Positions 51,409-60,804 of a DNA stretch of 64,000 nucleotides are shown here, piece after piece. Source of the stretch: Caulobacter sp. NIBR2454 (GTDB lineage: Bacteria > Pseudomonadota > Alphaproteobacteria > Caulobacterales > Caulobacteraceae); the NCBI RefSeq assembly GCF_027474405.1, contig NZ_CP114871.1, forward strand, positions 1,621,001 through 1,685,000, given 5' to 3'. Each line of letters opens with the position of its first letter. Within the stretch, counting starts at the first letter, position 1. The notes under the pieces are model-generated. The model ran no database searches and was not told the origin of the DNA. It was given only the letters and a program-made list of their open reading frames with translations. Position numbers and translations under genes: made by a program.

Positions 51409-52790
51409 AGCGCCGCCTCCTGACCGCCGCCGCCGTCACCCTGGTGGCGCTGGGCGGCCTGTCCGCCTGCTCGACTATCGGTTCGGCCGTCTCGGCCATC
51501 AACCCGTTCGACAAGTCCGACGAGAACAAGACGACCGCCAGCCAGGGCGAGCGCATCTCGATCATCGCCTTCGATCAGCGGGTCGAGGCCAACGAAACGC
51601 TCAAGGGCGCCGACTTCTACCTGCCCGCCGCCGAACCGCGCGCCGATTGGCCGCTGCCGGGCGGCACGCCCGAGCAGTCGATCGAACACGTCCAGGCCGC
51701 TCCGAACTTCCAGGTCGCCTGGCGCAAGGATTTCGGCAAGGGCTCGGACCGGTCGGCCCACGTCACCGCGCCGCCGGTGGCCGCCGAGGGTAAGATCTTC
51801 GTCATGGACGGCGAGGCTACGGTCGTTGCGATCGACGCCAAGACCGGGAACGAAATCTGGAGCCGTAACCTGAAGCCCAAGGAGCGGCGTGACCGCGACG
51901 GCTTCGGCGGCGGCGTCGCCTATGCGGACGGCAAGCTCTACGTCACATCTGGTTTCCGCTTCGTGGCTCAACTGGACGCCGCCACCGGCGAGGAGGTCTG
52001 GAAGCGTGACGTCTCCAACCCCATCCACGGCGCTCCGACCGTGTCGGGCGGTCGTCTGTTCGTGGTCAATATCGACAACGAGCTGCTGACCTTCGACACC
52101 GCCACGGGCGCACCGAGCTGGAACTACCAGGCGCTGACCGAGCCGGCTCGCATCCTGTCGGCCTCGTCGCCGGCCATCGCAGGCGACACCATCATCGCGC
52201 CGTTCTCGTCGGGTGAACTGGTCGCCCTGCGCACCGGCAATGGCAACGAGGTGTGGAGCGAGGCTCTGTCCCGCGCCAGCCGCACCAACGCCCTGTCGGA
52301 AATCCGGGACATCGCCGGCCGCCCGGTCATCTACAAGGGCGACGTGCTGGCGGTCAGCCACTCGGGCGTCTTCTCGGCGACGGACCTGCGCACCGGCCAG
52401 CAGCGCTGGAATATCCCGGTCACGGGCATCGGTTCGCCCTGGGGGGCCGGCGACGTGGCCTTCGTGGTCTCCAAGGCCGGTGAGGTCATCTGCGTCGCGC
52501 GCGAGACCGGTCAGGTCTACTGGATCCGCAACCTCAACTCGACGGAGGGCTTCAGCAAGCGTCAGCTCAAGAAGCGCAGCAAGAACCCCATCGTCTGGTC
52601 CAGCCCGATCCTGGCCTCTGACCGCCTGATCACGGTGTCGAGCCGCGGCGAAGCCGCCGCTCTGAACCCCAAGACCGGCGAAGTGATCTCCACCCTGAAG
52701 CTCGGGGCGCCCGCCCTGATCGCTCCAATCGCCGTCGACGGCATGATCTATGTCGTCAGCGACGAAGCCAAACTGATCGCGATCAACTGA
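51405..52790 (+). CDS. bamB: Outer membrane assembly lipoprotein BamB
   Basis: 461 residues. Lipoprotein signal peptide with lipobox LSAC (Cys22), then eight PQQ-type propeller blades (for example [60 protein letters not shown]). BamB is a scaffold of the BAM complex that inserts barrels such as the many TonB receptors of this organism. Somewhat longer than E. coli BamB because of an N-terminal linker. Confidence 0.92.
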   Translation: MKRRLLTAAAVTLVALGGLSACSTIGSAVSAINPFDKSDENKTTASQGERISIIAFDQRVEANETLKGADFYLPAAEPRADWPLPGGTPEQSIEHVQAAPNFQVAWRKDFGKGSDRSAHVTAPPVAAEGKIFVMDGEATVVAIDAKTGNEIWSRNLKPKERRDRDGFGGGVAYADGKLYVTSGFRFVAQLDAATGEEVWKRDVSNPIHGAPTVSGGRLFVVNIDNELLTFDTATGAPSWNYQALTEPARILSASSPAIAGDTIIAPFSSGELVALRTGNGNEVWSEALSRASRTNALSEIRDIAGRPVIYKGDVLAVSHSGVFSATDLRTGQQRWNIPVTGIGSPWGAGDVAFVVSKAGEVICVARETGQVYWIRNLNSTEGFSKRQLKKRSKNPIVWSSPILASDRLITVSSRGEAAALNPKTGEVISTLKLGAPALIAPIAVDGMIYVVSDEAKLIAIN

Positions 52791-52806
52791 GGAAGAGGGC
52801 GCCTTT

Positions 52807-52835
52807 TTGCGCCTTTAACCCAGGTTCGCTAAAAC
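52807..52835 (+). promoter_or_regulatory. Promoter of der
   Basis: TTGCGCC (52807-52813), 14 bp, GCTAAAAC (52828-52835), a perfect match of the -10 to GCTANAWC. A weak hairpin with T-run (52795-52816) overlaps the -35 and may end bamB messages. Transcription would start at about 52842, inside the hairpin listed next. Confidence 0.6.
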
Positions 52836-52839
52836 AATC

Positions 52840-52867
52840 GCGCCCCTCGCATTCCTGCGGGGGGCGC
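52840..52867 (+). promoter_or_regulatory. Leader hairpin directly before der
   Basis: 11-bp stem with one G-T pair: left arm 52840-52850 (GCGCCCCTCGC), loop ATTCCT, right arm 52857-52867 (GCGGGGGGCGC). The right arm holds the only strong ribosome-site-like purines and ends on the base before a TTG that opens the der frame at 52868. Confidence 0.6.
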
Positions 52868-52879
52868 TTGGATTCTGAA

Positions 52880-54436
52880 ATGCCCTTGAAACTCGCCATT
52901 GTCGGTCGGCCGAACGTCGGCAAATCGACGCTGTTCAACCGTCTCGCCGGGAAAAAGCTCGCGATCGTCGACGATCAGCCGGGCGTCACGCGCGACCGCC
53001 GCTTCGCCGCCGGCCGCCTTGGCGACCTTGACCTGGAATTGATCGACACCGCCGGCTTCGAGGACGTTAAGGACGAGAGCCTGGAGTCGCGCATGCGCGC
53101 CCAGACTGAACTGGCCATCGACGAGGCCGACGTCACCTTGTTCGTCTACGACGCGCGCGAGGGGCTGACGGCCGGCGACGAGATTTTCGCCAACCTCCTG
53201 CGTCGTCGGAACAGCCCGGTGATCGTCGCGGCCAACAAGGCCGAGGGCAAGGCGGGCGAGGCGGGCATCGCCGAAGGCGTACGCCTGGGCCTGGGCGAGC
53301 CTATCGGCATCAGCGGCGAGCACGGCGAGGGCATGTCCGAGCTCTATGCCGCCCTGCTGCCGTTCGAAGTCCAGGACGACGAGCCGATCGACAAGGACAA
53401 GCCGATCATGATCGCCGTGGTCGGCCGCCCTAACGCGGGCAAGTCGACCCTGGTCAACGCCCTGATCGGCGAGGATCGCCTGCTGACCGGCCCGGAGGCT
53501 GGCATCACCCGCGACGCCATTTCGGTCGACTGGGAGTTCGGCGATCGCAAGCTGCGGCTGGTCGACACCGCCGGCATGCGCCGCAAGGCCCGCATCGACG
53601 AGAAGCTGGAAAAGCTGTCGGTTCAGGACTCCATCCGCGCCATCACCTTCGCCGAGGTTGTGCTGCTGGTCATGGACGCCACGCACCCCTTCGAGATCCA
53701 GGACCTGCAATTGGCCGACCTGGTGGAGCGGGAAGGGCGAGGTCTGGTCTTCGTCCTCACCAAGTGGGATCTGGTCGAGAACCCGCAATCGCGGCTGAAG
53801 GAGTTCATCGAGCACGCCGAGCGCATGCTGCCGCAGGTGCGCGGCACGCCGGTGATCGCGCTGTCGGCCGAGACCGGCCGTGGCCTGGATCGCCTGATGC
53901 CGGCCCTGCTCAAGGTCCACATGAACTGGTCGACCAAGGTCAAGACCCGCGACCTGAACGATTGGCTGCAGATGGCCATGCAGAGGCACCCGCCACCCTC
54001 GGTCGGCGGTCGTCGCGTCAAGCCCAAGTACATGGCGCAGATCAAGGCGCGCCCGCCGACGTTCGTGCTGTTCTCCACCCGCGCCGACCAGATGCCGGAG
54101 CACTATCGCCGCTACTTGGTGAACAGCCTGCGCGAGAGCTTCGACCTGCCGGGGGTGCCGCTGCGCATCACCATCAAGTCGGGCGCGAACCCGTACGCCG
54201 AAGGTGAAGCCAAGAGCGGCCCCAAGCCTGTGTCGCGCTACGCCAAGCAGGCTCCCAAGCCGAAGAAGGCTGAGAAGAGCACCTCGGTCGACGCCAACGG
54301 CAAGATCGTGAAGATCGGCGGCAAGCCGGTGACGGCCAAGAAGCCGATCGTGCGTGCGCGTTCAGCGCCCAAGGGCCTGACCAGCGCCAAGTCCGGCCGT
54401 TCCAAGGGCGCGCGGCCCGGACCGCGCAAGGGCTAG
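52880..54436 (+). CDS. der: Ribosome-associated GTPase Der (EngA)
   Basis: 518 residues from the ATG at 52880; the TTG at 52868 would add four residues. Two tandem GTPase domains, each with G1 (GRPNVGKST and GRPNAGKST), G3 (DTAGF and DTAGM) and G4 (NKAE and TKWD), then a KH-like domain and a basic Lys/Arg/Pro-rich tail of about 80 residues. Der acts in 50S subunit maturation. The tail is much longer than in E. coli. Confidence 0.95.
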   Translation: MPLKLAIVGRPNVGKSTLFNRLAGKKLAIVDDQPGVTRDRRFAAGRLGDLDLELIDTAGFEDVKDESLESRMRAQTELAIDEADVTLFVYDAREGLTAGDEIFANLLRRRNSPVIVAANKAEGKAGEAGIAEGVRLGLGEPIGISGEHGEGMSELYAALLPFEVQDDEPIDKDKPIMIAVVGRPNAGKSTLVNALIGEDRLLTGPEAGITRDAISVDWEFGDRKLRLVDTAGMRRKARIDEKLEKLSVQDSIRAITFAEVVLLVMDATHPFEIQDLQLADLVEREGRGLVFVLTKWDLVENPQSRLKEFIEHAERMLPQVRGTPVIALSAETGRGLDRLMPALLKVHMNWSTKVKTRDLNDWLQMAMQRHPPPSVGGRRVKPKYMAQIKARPPTFVLFSTRADQMPEHYRRYLVNSLRESFDLPGVPLRITIKSGANPYAEGEAKSGPKPVSRYAKQAPKPKKAEKSTSVDANGKIVKIGGKPVTAKKPIVRARSAPKGLTSAKSGRSKGARPGPRKG

Positions 54437-54437
54437 C

Positions 54438-54459
54438 GGAAGGCTCTAGCGGGCCTTCC
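54438..54459. terminator. Shared terminator, der / SDR gene
   Basis: 7-bp stem, left arm 54438-54444 (GGAAGGC), 8-base loop, right arm 54453-54459 (GCCTTCC), in and around the 9-bp gap between convergent stops. No T-tract; moderate strength. Confidence 0.55.
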
Positions 54460-55177
54460 ATTCCTTGAAGCGGACCACGCCCTCGGGCGGTTCGCGGTCG
54501 TGCCGAGCGAGCTCGACGATCAAGGGCGCGATTTCCGAAGGCTCGGGCAGGTCCATAGGATCTTCGCCCGGGAAGGCGAGGGCGCGCATGCGGGTGCGCA
54601 TGCCGCCCGGATCGACGCAGAGGGCGCGCACCTGGGTGTGCTCCATCTCGTCGGCATAGGTGGCGACCACGTTCTCCAGCGCCGCCTTGGACGCCGCATA
54701 GGCGCCCCAGAAGGCGCGGGGCTGGCTGGCGACGCTGCTGGTCAGGAAGATCGCCCGCGCGCCGTCCGACTTGCGCATCAGGGGGTCCATCGATCGGATC
54801 AGGCGCCAGTTGGCGGTCAGGTTGGTGGCCATGATCATGTCCCAACCCTTGGGATCGAGATGACCAACGGGCGTCAGGGCGCCTAGAACGGCGGCGGCCC
54901 CGACGATGATGTCGAGCTTGCCGAAGCGCTCGTGCAGCGCCGCGCCCAGGGCGTCGAGCCCTTCGGGGGCCTTCAGTAGGTCGATGGGCACCAGGGTCGC
55001 GTGCTCGCCCGTGGCGGCGAAGATGCGGTCATCCAGCGCTTCCAGCGCGCCCTGCGTGCGGCCCAGGGCGATGACGTGAGCGCCGGCCTGGGCCAGGCCG
55101 AAGGCGCAAGCCTCGCCGATGCCGCGGGTCGCGCCTGTGACCAGGGCGATGCGCCCCAAGAGAGGTTTGGAATCCAT
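54446..55177 (-). CDS. Short-chain dehydrogenase/reductase
   Basis: 243 residues, classical SDR length. NAD(P)-binding TGATRGIG near residues 15-22, the serine in FLTSSVASQP and the catalytic YAASK. Arg residues after the glycine motif (GRTQ) suggest NADP preference. Substrate unknown. Last gene of the minus-strand operon, 10 bp after the transporter gene. Confidence 0.87.
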   Translation of the reverse strand: MDSKPLLGRIALVTGATRGIGEACAFGLAQAGAHVIALGRTQGALEALDDRIFAATGEHATLVPIDLLKAPEGLDALGAALHERFGKLDIIVGAAAVLGALTPVGHLDPKGWDMIMATNLTANWRLIRSMDPLMRKSDGARAIFLTSSVASQPRAFWGAYAASKAALENVVATYADEMEHTQVRALCVDPGGMRTRMRALAFPGEDPMDLPEPSEIAPLIVELARHDREPPEGVVRFKEWKAR

Positions 55178-55187
55178 GGGCGGTCTT

Positions 55188-56174
55188 CTAGACGGCTGCG
55201 TCCGTCTTGTCGCGAGCCGCGTAGCGCTGAGCGATCACGGCGCAAGCCATTAGCTGCATCTGGTGGAACAGCATCACGGGCAGGATGACGACCCCGGCCA
55301 CGGCGGCGGGAAATAGGATGGCGGCCATCGGCGCGCCGGTCACGATGCTCTTCTTGGTGCCGCAGAACACGACGGCGATTTCGTCTTCCTTGTCGAATCC
55401 CATCGCCCGGGCGGCAGTGCGCGTGCCCAGCAGGGCAAGGGCCAGGAGGACCGCGCAAAGAAAACCGACGATGATGAGCTCCAGCGCCGTGACCCGGCTC
55501 CAGACGCCATCGACGACCGCCTCGCCGAAAGCCGAATAGACCACCAGCAGGATCGAGCCGCGATCCACGAAGCCCAAGATACGCTTGTTCTTCTCGACCC
55601 ACCCGCCGATCCACGGCTGCAGCAGCTGGCCGGCGATGAACGGCGCCAGCAGTTGCAGGGCGATGGCCTCCAGCTGATCCAGCGAGAACCCGCCCTGGGT
55701 GTGCAGGACGAGCCCGACAAGCAGCGGTGTGATGAACATGCCCAACAGGTTGGACGCCGAAGCGCTGCACAGGGCGGCGGCGATATTGCCCCGCGCGATG
55801 GAGGTGAAGCCAATCGACGACTGCACGGTCGAGGGCAGGCAACACAGGAACAGCAGCCCCATGACCAGCGGCCCCGGCAGGATGCTCTCGGGGATCAGCT
55901 TGAAGCTCAGCCCGACCAGCGGGAAAGCCAGGAAGGTGATCGCCAGGATGGTCAGGTGCAGGCGCCAGTGCCCCAGGCCAGCGACCATGGCTTTGCGCGA
56001 CAGGCGCGCGCCATGCAGGAAGAACAGCAGGGCGATGCCCAGCTTGGCGATGATACCGACCGCATCGGCGGCGACGCCACGCGCCGGCAGCACGGAGGCG
56101 AGGGCCACCGTGCCGACCATCATCAGCAGATAGGGATCGAGTCTGAGGCGGGAGAGTATCCCGCCTGCCGCCAC
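55188..56174 (-). CDS. Bile acid:sodium symporter-like transporter (SBF-like)
   Basis: 328 residues, nine to ten hydrophobic helices. FFLHGARLSRKAM, LCCLPSTVQSSIGFTSIARG and FCGTKKSIVTGAPMA match the SBF-like group (YfeH type) of the BASS superfamily. The transported organic anion is unknown. Two bases separate it from purF and it probably shares that transcript. Confidence 0.85.
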   Translation of the reverse strand: MAAGGILSRLRLDPYLLMMVGTVALASVLPARGVAADAVGIIAKLGIALLFFLHGARLSRKAMVAGLGHWRLHLTILAITFLAFPLVGLSFKLIPESILPGPLVMGLLFLCCLPSTVQSSIGFTSIARGNIAAALCSASASNLLGMFITPLLVGLVLHTQGGFSLDQLEAIALQLLAPFIAGQLLQPWIGGWVEKNKRILGFVDRGSILLVVYSAFGEAVVDGVWSRVTALELIIVGFLCAVLLALALLGTRTAARAMGFDKEDEIAVVFCGTKKSIVTGAPMAAILFPAAVAGVVILPVMLFHQMQLMACAVIAQRYAARDKTDAAV

Positions 56175-56176
56175 CC

Positions 56177-57688
56177 TTAGGCGCTCACCAGGAACGACAG
56201 TTGCCGCTCGGACGCGTTGCTGCGGCCTTCCGCGATCTCGCGGTCCAGCAGGCGGGTGGGGTACTCGCCGGTGAAGTAGTGGTCGGTGAACTGCGGATTC
56301 AGCGGATCACGCGCGCCGGCTTCCAGCGCCCAGTACAGGCCGTCGATGGAGAGGAAGCCGAGGCTGTCGACCTCGAGCAACTTGACCATCTCTTCCATGG
56401 TCTTGGTGGCGGCCATCAGTTGATCGCGCGACGGCATGTCGATGCCGTAGAAGTCCGGCCACAGGATCGGCGGCGAGGCGCTGCGTAGGTGGACTTCCTT
56501 GGCGCCGGCCTCGCGGACCATGCGCACGATCTTCAGCGAGGTGGTGCCTCGGACGATGGAGTCGTCGATCAGCACCACGCGCTTGCCTTCCAGCACCGCG
56601 CGGTTGGGGCTGTGCTTCATTCGCACGCCTAATTCGCGCACGCCCTGGGTCGGCTGGATGAAGGTGCGGCCCACGAAGTGGCTGCGGATGATCCCCAGTT
56701 CGTAGGGGATGCCGCTTTCCTGGGCGAAGCCGAGGGCGGCAGGCACGCCGCTGTCGGGCACCGGCACGACGACATCGGCTTCGATGGCGCAATCTTGAGC
56801 CAATCGGCGGCCCATGCGCTTGCGCACCTCATAGACCGAGCGGCCGTCGACCACGGAGTCGGGGCGGGCGAAGTAGACGTATTCGAAGACGCAGGGACGG
56901 GCCTTCTGCGCCGGGAAGGGGCGCAGGGACTGGGTGCCTTTTTCGGAGATGACGACCATCTCCCCATTCTCGATGTCGCGCACGAACTTGGCGCCGATCA
57001 TGTCGAGGGCGGCGGTTTCGGAAGCCAGCACGGCCTTGCCGTTCAGGTCGCCAAGCACCAGCGGGCGGATACCCAGCGGGTCGCGGACGCCGATCAGCTT
57101 CTTGTGGGTGAGGGCGACGAGCGCATAGCCGCCTTCGAGCTGCTGGATCGCGTCGATGAAGCGATCGACGAACTTGGCCTTTCGCGAGCGGGCCAGGAGA
57201 TGAAGGATCACCTCGCTGTCCGAGGTCGACTGGAAGATGGCGCCGTCGCTGACCAGGCGTTCACGCAGGTGCAGGAAGTTGGTCAGATTACCGTTGTGGG
57301 CCAGGGCGACACCGCCGGCCTGAAGATCGGCGAACAGCGGCTGGACGTTGCGGATGAAGCTGCCGCCAGCCGTGGAGTAACGGGTGTGGCCGATGACGGC
57401 GGTGCCTGGCAGGCGGGTGACTAGGTCACTGCCGCCGAAGGCCTCGCCCACATGGCCCATGTGGCGCTCGGTGTGGAAGCGCTGGCCGTCGAAGGCGGCG
57501 ATGCCGCAGGCTTCCTGACCGCGGTGCTGCAGGGCGTGGAGGCCGAGCGCCGTGATGGCGGCCGCGTCCTGGGTTCCAAAAACCCCGAAGACCCCGCATT
57601 CAAGTCGAAGCGCGTCGTCTTCCGGATCGCGTCCCCCGTGCTGGGCGTAAACGTCCGACACGAAGCGGTCAGAGGACTGAGGGTTCAT
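56177..57688 (-). CDS. purF: Amidophosphoribosyltransferase
   Basis: 503 residues. A 30-residue propeptide is followed by ECGVFGVFG with the nucleophile Cys31, as in Bacillus-type PurF that needs processing. The glutaminase domain has GHTRYSTAG and ALAHNGNLTN; the phosphoribosyltransferase domain has the PRPP loop VVLIDDSIVRGTTS. First step of purine synthesis. It overlaps cvpA by 4 bases, the same pairing as in E. coli. Confidence 0.95.
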   Translation of the reverse strand: MNPQSSDRFVSDVYAQHGGRDPEDDALRLECGVFGVFGTQDAAAITALGLHALQHRGQEACGIAAFDGQRFHTERHMGHVGEAFGGSDLVTRLPGTAVIGHTRYSTAGGSFIRNVQPLFADLQAGGVALAHNGNLTNFLHLRERLVSDGAIFQSTSDSEVILHLLARSRKAKFVDRFIDAIQQLEGGYALVALTHKKLIGVRDPLGIRPLVLGDLNGKAVLASETAALDMIGAKFVRDIENGEMVVISEKGTQSLRPFPAQKARPCVFEYVYFARPDSVVDGRSVYEVRKRMGRRLAQDCAIEADVVVPVPDSGVPAALGFAQESGIPYELGIIRSHFVGRTFIQPTQGVRELGVRMKHSPNRAVLEGKRVVLIDDSIVRGTTSLKIVRMVREAGAKEVHLRSASPPILWPDFYGIDMPSRDQLMAATKTMEEMVKLLEVDSLGFLSIDGLYWALEAGARDPLNPQFTDHYFTGEYPTRLLDREIAEGRSNASERQLSFLVSA

Positions 57689-58281
57689 CGGGATTTCTCC
57701 ACCAGATCATCGACGCTTCGCCGTTGGTCGGCGTCATAGCCTTCATCGCTGGCGCCGTCGCGCACTGCTTTCTCGATGGCGGGAGCCAGCTGCCCGGCCA
57801 TCTTACCGCCTTTTGGCGCCAAACTCTTCAACACGGCGCCGCTGACCTCCGAGAGGGGCCACATGACCGAGTTGGTCACCCAGCGCGGTGTCCGCTCTTC
57901 AGGGGTCGCGGCGTGAAACACCAGGTTGAAGGCGCCAAGAACGACCAACGCCCGGATCAGGCCGAAGCCGACGCCGATCGAGCGGTCGAGCATACCTAGG
58001 GACTGGGCAGCATGGATTCGCTGCGTCAAATTGGCGCCGATCAGGCGCAGCAGGATGTAGAGCAGCACGAACACGACGAGCACCGCCGCCGTGGTGCCGG
58101 CCCATGCAGGGTCGATAAAGCTGCGGAACACTGGGCCCGTTAAGCGCAGGCCGAAGATCGCCACCGCGCCGGCCACCAGCAAGGCGCCCATGGTCACCAG
58201 TTCGCGCATGGCGCCCCGTGCGAACCCAATAGCCCCTGAAACCAGCAGGATCAGGATCGCGATGACGTCGAATGCGGTCAC
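57685..58281 (-). CDS. cvpA: CvpA-family membrane protein
   Basis: 198 residues from the GTG at 58281 (TAFDVIAILILLVSGAIG). Four membrane helices in the first ~125 residues with the family pattern GFARGAMRELV, then a hydrophilic tail. CvpA is required for colicin V production in E. coli; its cellular role concerns the envelope and is not well defined. An upstream extension to 58332 overlaps radA and is not favoured. Confidence 0.88.
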   Translation of the reverse strand: MTAFDVIAILILLVSGAIGFARGAMRELVTMGALLVAGAVAIFGLRLTGPVFRSFIDPAWAGTTAAVLVVFVLLYILLRLIGANLTQRIHAAQSLGMLDRSIGVGFGLIRALVVLGAFNLVFHAATPEERTPRWVTNSVMWPLSEVSGAVLKSLAPKGGKMAGQLAPAIEKAVRDGASDEGYDADQRRSVDDLVEKSR

Positions 58282-58288
58282 GTGCGGG

Positions 58289-59662
58289 TCAGCTCCAGGC
58301 CTGGTCGCCAATGCGACGGATGGCGTCCGCAAGACGGCTGGCGCCGTTCACGCTGACAGGCGAGACGTCGGGCAGGCCGGCGGCCGGAGTCAGGGCTCGA
58401 GCGAAACCCAGCTTCGCGGCTTCTTTCAGCCTCGATTCCATACGGCTCACAGGTCGAACTTCTCCAGACAGGCTGATCTCGCCAAAGACCACGCAGTCCT
58501 GCGGCAGGGCCGTCTCCAGCGCCGATGAAGCCAAAGCCGCGGCCGCCGCCAGATCCGCCGCCGGTTCGGTGATCCGAAGCCCGCCGGCGACGTTCAAATA
58601 GACGTCACGATCCCCAAATCCAAGCCCGCACCGCGATTCCAGCACGGCCAGAACCATGGCGAGGCGTCCAGAGTCCCATCCCACCACTGCGCGGCGTGGG
58701 GTTCCGTATGTGGATGGGGCCACAAGCGCCTGGAATTCCACGAGGACAGGGCGGGATCCTTCGATACCGGCGAACACCGCCGCGCCTGCCGCCCGCTCGC
58801 CGCCTTCATTGAGAAACAGGGCGGAGGGATTGCGCACTTCGCGCAGGCCGGCGTCGCCCATCTCGAACACCCCGATCTCGTCGGTCGCGCCAAAACGGTT
58901 CTTAGCGCCGCGCAGGATGCGGAAGGGGTAGCCGCGCTCGCCCTCGAAGGAGAGGACGGCGTCGACCATGTGCTCGACCACGCGAGGCCCGGCGATCTGA
59001 CCGTCCTTGGTCACATGGCCGACCAGGATGATCGCCACGCCCTGCTTCTTGGCCAGCCGCACGAGTTCCCCGGCGCAGGATCGCACTTGGGTGACGGAGC
59101 CGGGGCCGGCTTCGTGAGCGTCGCTCCACATCGTCTGGATGGAGTCGATAATAACGAGGTCGAAGCGGTCGCGCTTCAGCCCGTCGAGTATGGGGCGAAG
59201 GCCGGTCTCGGCCGCCAGCTTCACCGGGGCTTGGGCCAGGCCCATGCGACCGGCGCGGCCGCGGATTTGCTCGATGGCTTCTTCGCCGCTGATGTAGGCG
59301 CAGGACACGCCGCGCAAGGCCGCGCTGGCGCAGACCTGTAGCAGCAAGGTGGATTTGCCGACCCCAGGGTCGCCGCCCAGCAGGATGGCGCTGCCGGGCA
59401 CCACGCCGCCGCCGCAGACGCGGTCAAACTCGTCCACGCCCGTGGCGATCCGAGGAGGGGCGGGGGTTTCGCTTTCCAGCCCTTCGAAGTTCAGGCCTCG
59501 GGCCGACTTGGCGCTCTTGCTCGGCGCCAGGCTGCCGGGCGGGCGGCTCTGGACTTCCTCGACCAGGCTGTTCCAGGCGTTGCAGGCGGGGCACTGACCC
59601 GACCACTTGGTCTGGACCGCGCCGCAGGATTGGCAGGCATAGACGGCGCCGTCGCGGGCCAT
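58289..59662 (-). CDS. radA: DNA repair protein RadA (Sms)
   Basis: 457 residues. N-terminal zinc finger (CQSCG ... CPACN), a RecA-like core with Walker A GDPGVGKSTL, the RadA-specific KNRFG motif (GAKNRFGATDE) and a C-terminal Lon-protease-like domain (VFGEISLSGEVRPVSR). It promotes branch migration in recombinational repair. It sits between alr and cvpA in the minus-strand operon. Confidence 0.95.
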   Translation of the reverse strand: MARDGAVYACQSCGAVQTKWSGQCPACNAWNSLVEEVQSRPPGSLAPSKSAKSARGLNFEGLESETPAPPRIATGVDEFDRVCGGGVVPGSAILLGGDPGVGKSTLLLQVCASAALRGVSCAYISGEEAIEQIRGRAGRMGLAQAPVKLAAETGLRPILDGLKRDRFDLVIIDSIQTMWSDAHEAGPGSVTQVRSCAGELVRLAKKQGVAIILVGHVTKDGQIAGPRVVEHMVDAVLSFEGERGYPFRILRGAKNRFGATDEIGVFEMGDAGLREVRNPSALFLNEGGERAAGAAVFAGIEGSRPVLVEFQALVAPSTYGTPRRAVVGWDSGRLAMVLAVLESRCGLGFGDRDVYLNVAGGLRITEPAADLAAAAALASSALETALPQDCVVFGEISLSGEVRPVSRMESRLKEAAKLGFARALTPAAGLPDVSPVSVNGASRLADAIRRIGDQAWS

Positions 59663-59702
59663 GGACGCTCCTGATTCGTTCCTGCGGAGTGTAGCCCCGC
59701 TG

Positions 59703-60788
59703 TCAGGCCTCGCCGATATAGCGTCGGGTTGCGCGCAAACTAAGGCGCGTCAACAGTTCGTAAGCGCTCACGCCGCCAGCGTGAGCGGCTTCGTCCACGG
59801 TTATGTTGGGGCCGACCAGTTCGACCATGTCGCCCGCCGCGACCTCGTCGCAGTCGGTCACGTCGATGGCCATCAAGTCCATGGAAACACGTCCAAGAAT
59901 TCGCCGCTTCCCATTGGCGAACCACGCGTTTCCGCTTGATGCCGACGTCCGCGGCAGACCGTCGGCATAGCCCGCGGCCAGGATGGCGATGCGGACCGGC
60001 CGAACCGCTTTAAAGGTCGCTCCATAGCCGACCGTCTCGCCCGCCGGCACGTCGCGAATCTGCAGGATCGGCGCATGTAGCGTGGCGACCGGCTTGAGCC
60101 GCTTGTCGGTCCTGCCGCTGGCCCCCGCGCCGTAAAGGCTGAGACCCGGTCGGACCAGATCAAAGCCATAGGCGACGCCCAGGAATGTCCCGGCCGAGTT
60201 GGCCAGACTGCCCTGGGCCGCCGGGAACAGTCCGCGGATGGTGCGAAAGCGTTCCAGCTGCGCCGCGTTCATGGAGCTGGCGGGATCGTCGGCGCACGCC
60301 AGGTGACTCATCACGAGCGACACGTCCATCTTGGCCAGCTTCGCGCGGTTCTTGGCCAGGGCGCGGGCGTCTTCCAGCCGCAGACCGAGACGGTTCATGC
60401 CGGTATCGACATGCAGAGCCGCCTCAAGCCAGCGCTGGTCGCCATACGATATCCAGGTTTCGACCTGCTGCAGGCTGTTGAGCGCGGGGATGAGTCGCGC
60501 CGCCATCAGCCTTGGGCCGTCAGCCGGGGCGGTCATGCCGTCGAGCACATAGATCGAGGCGTCTCGGTCGCCCAGGGCGCGCCGCAGGACCTGTCCCTCT
60601 GCCAGACGCGCCACGAAGAAGCTGCGGCAGCCTTCCTTCCACAGGCGCAGGGCGACGGCTTCGGCCCCCATGCCATACGCGTCAGCCTTCACCGCCGCGC
60701 CAGTCTCGGCGGCGCCGGCGAAGTGCTTGAGCACCCCGTAGTTATAGGCGAGGGCGTCGAGATCGACGGTGAGGGTCGTTTCGGTCAC
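59703..60788 (-). CDS. alr: Alanine racemase
   Basis: 361 residues. PLP-binding Lys34 in AVKADAYGMG, HVDTGMNRLG in the barrel and the second catalytic Tyr in VGYGATFK. It supplies D-alanine for peptidoglycan. It begins 16 bp after the dnaB stop and is followed by radA after 40 bp. Confidence 0.94.
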   Translation of the reverse strand: MTETTLTVDLDALAYNYGVLKHFAGAAETGAAVKADAYGMGAEAVALRLWKEGCRSFFVARLAEGQVLRRALGDRDASIYVLDGMTAPADGPRLMAARLIPALNSLQQVETWISYGDQRWLEAALHVDTGMNRLGLRLEDARALAKNRAKLAKMDVSLVMSHLACADDPASSMNAAQLERFRTIRGLFPAAQGSLANSAGTFLGVAYGFDLVRPGLSLYGAGASGRTDKRLKPVATLHAPILQIRDVPAGETVGYGATFKAVRPVRIAILAAGYADGLPRTSASSGNAWFANGKRRILGRVSMDLMAIDVTDCDEVAAGDMVELVGPNITVDEAAHAGGVSAYELLTRLSLRATRRYIGEA

Positions 60789-60804
60789 GAAGCGTGGCTT
60801 AGCA

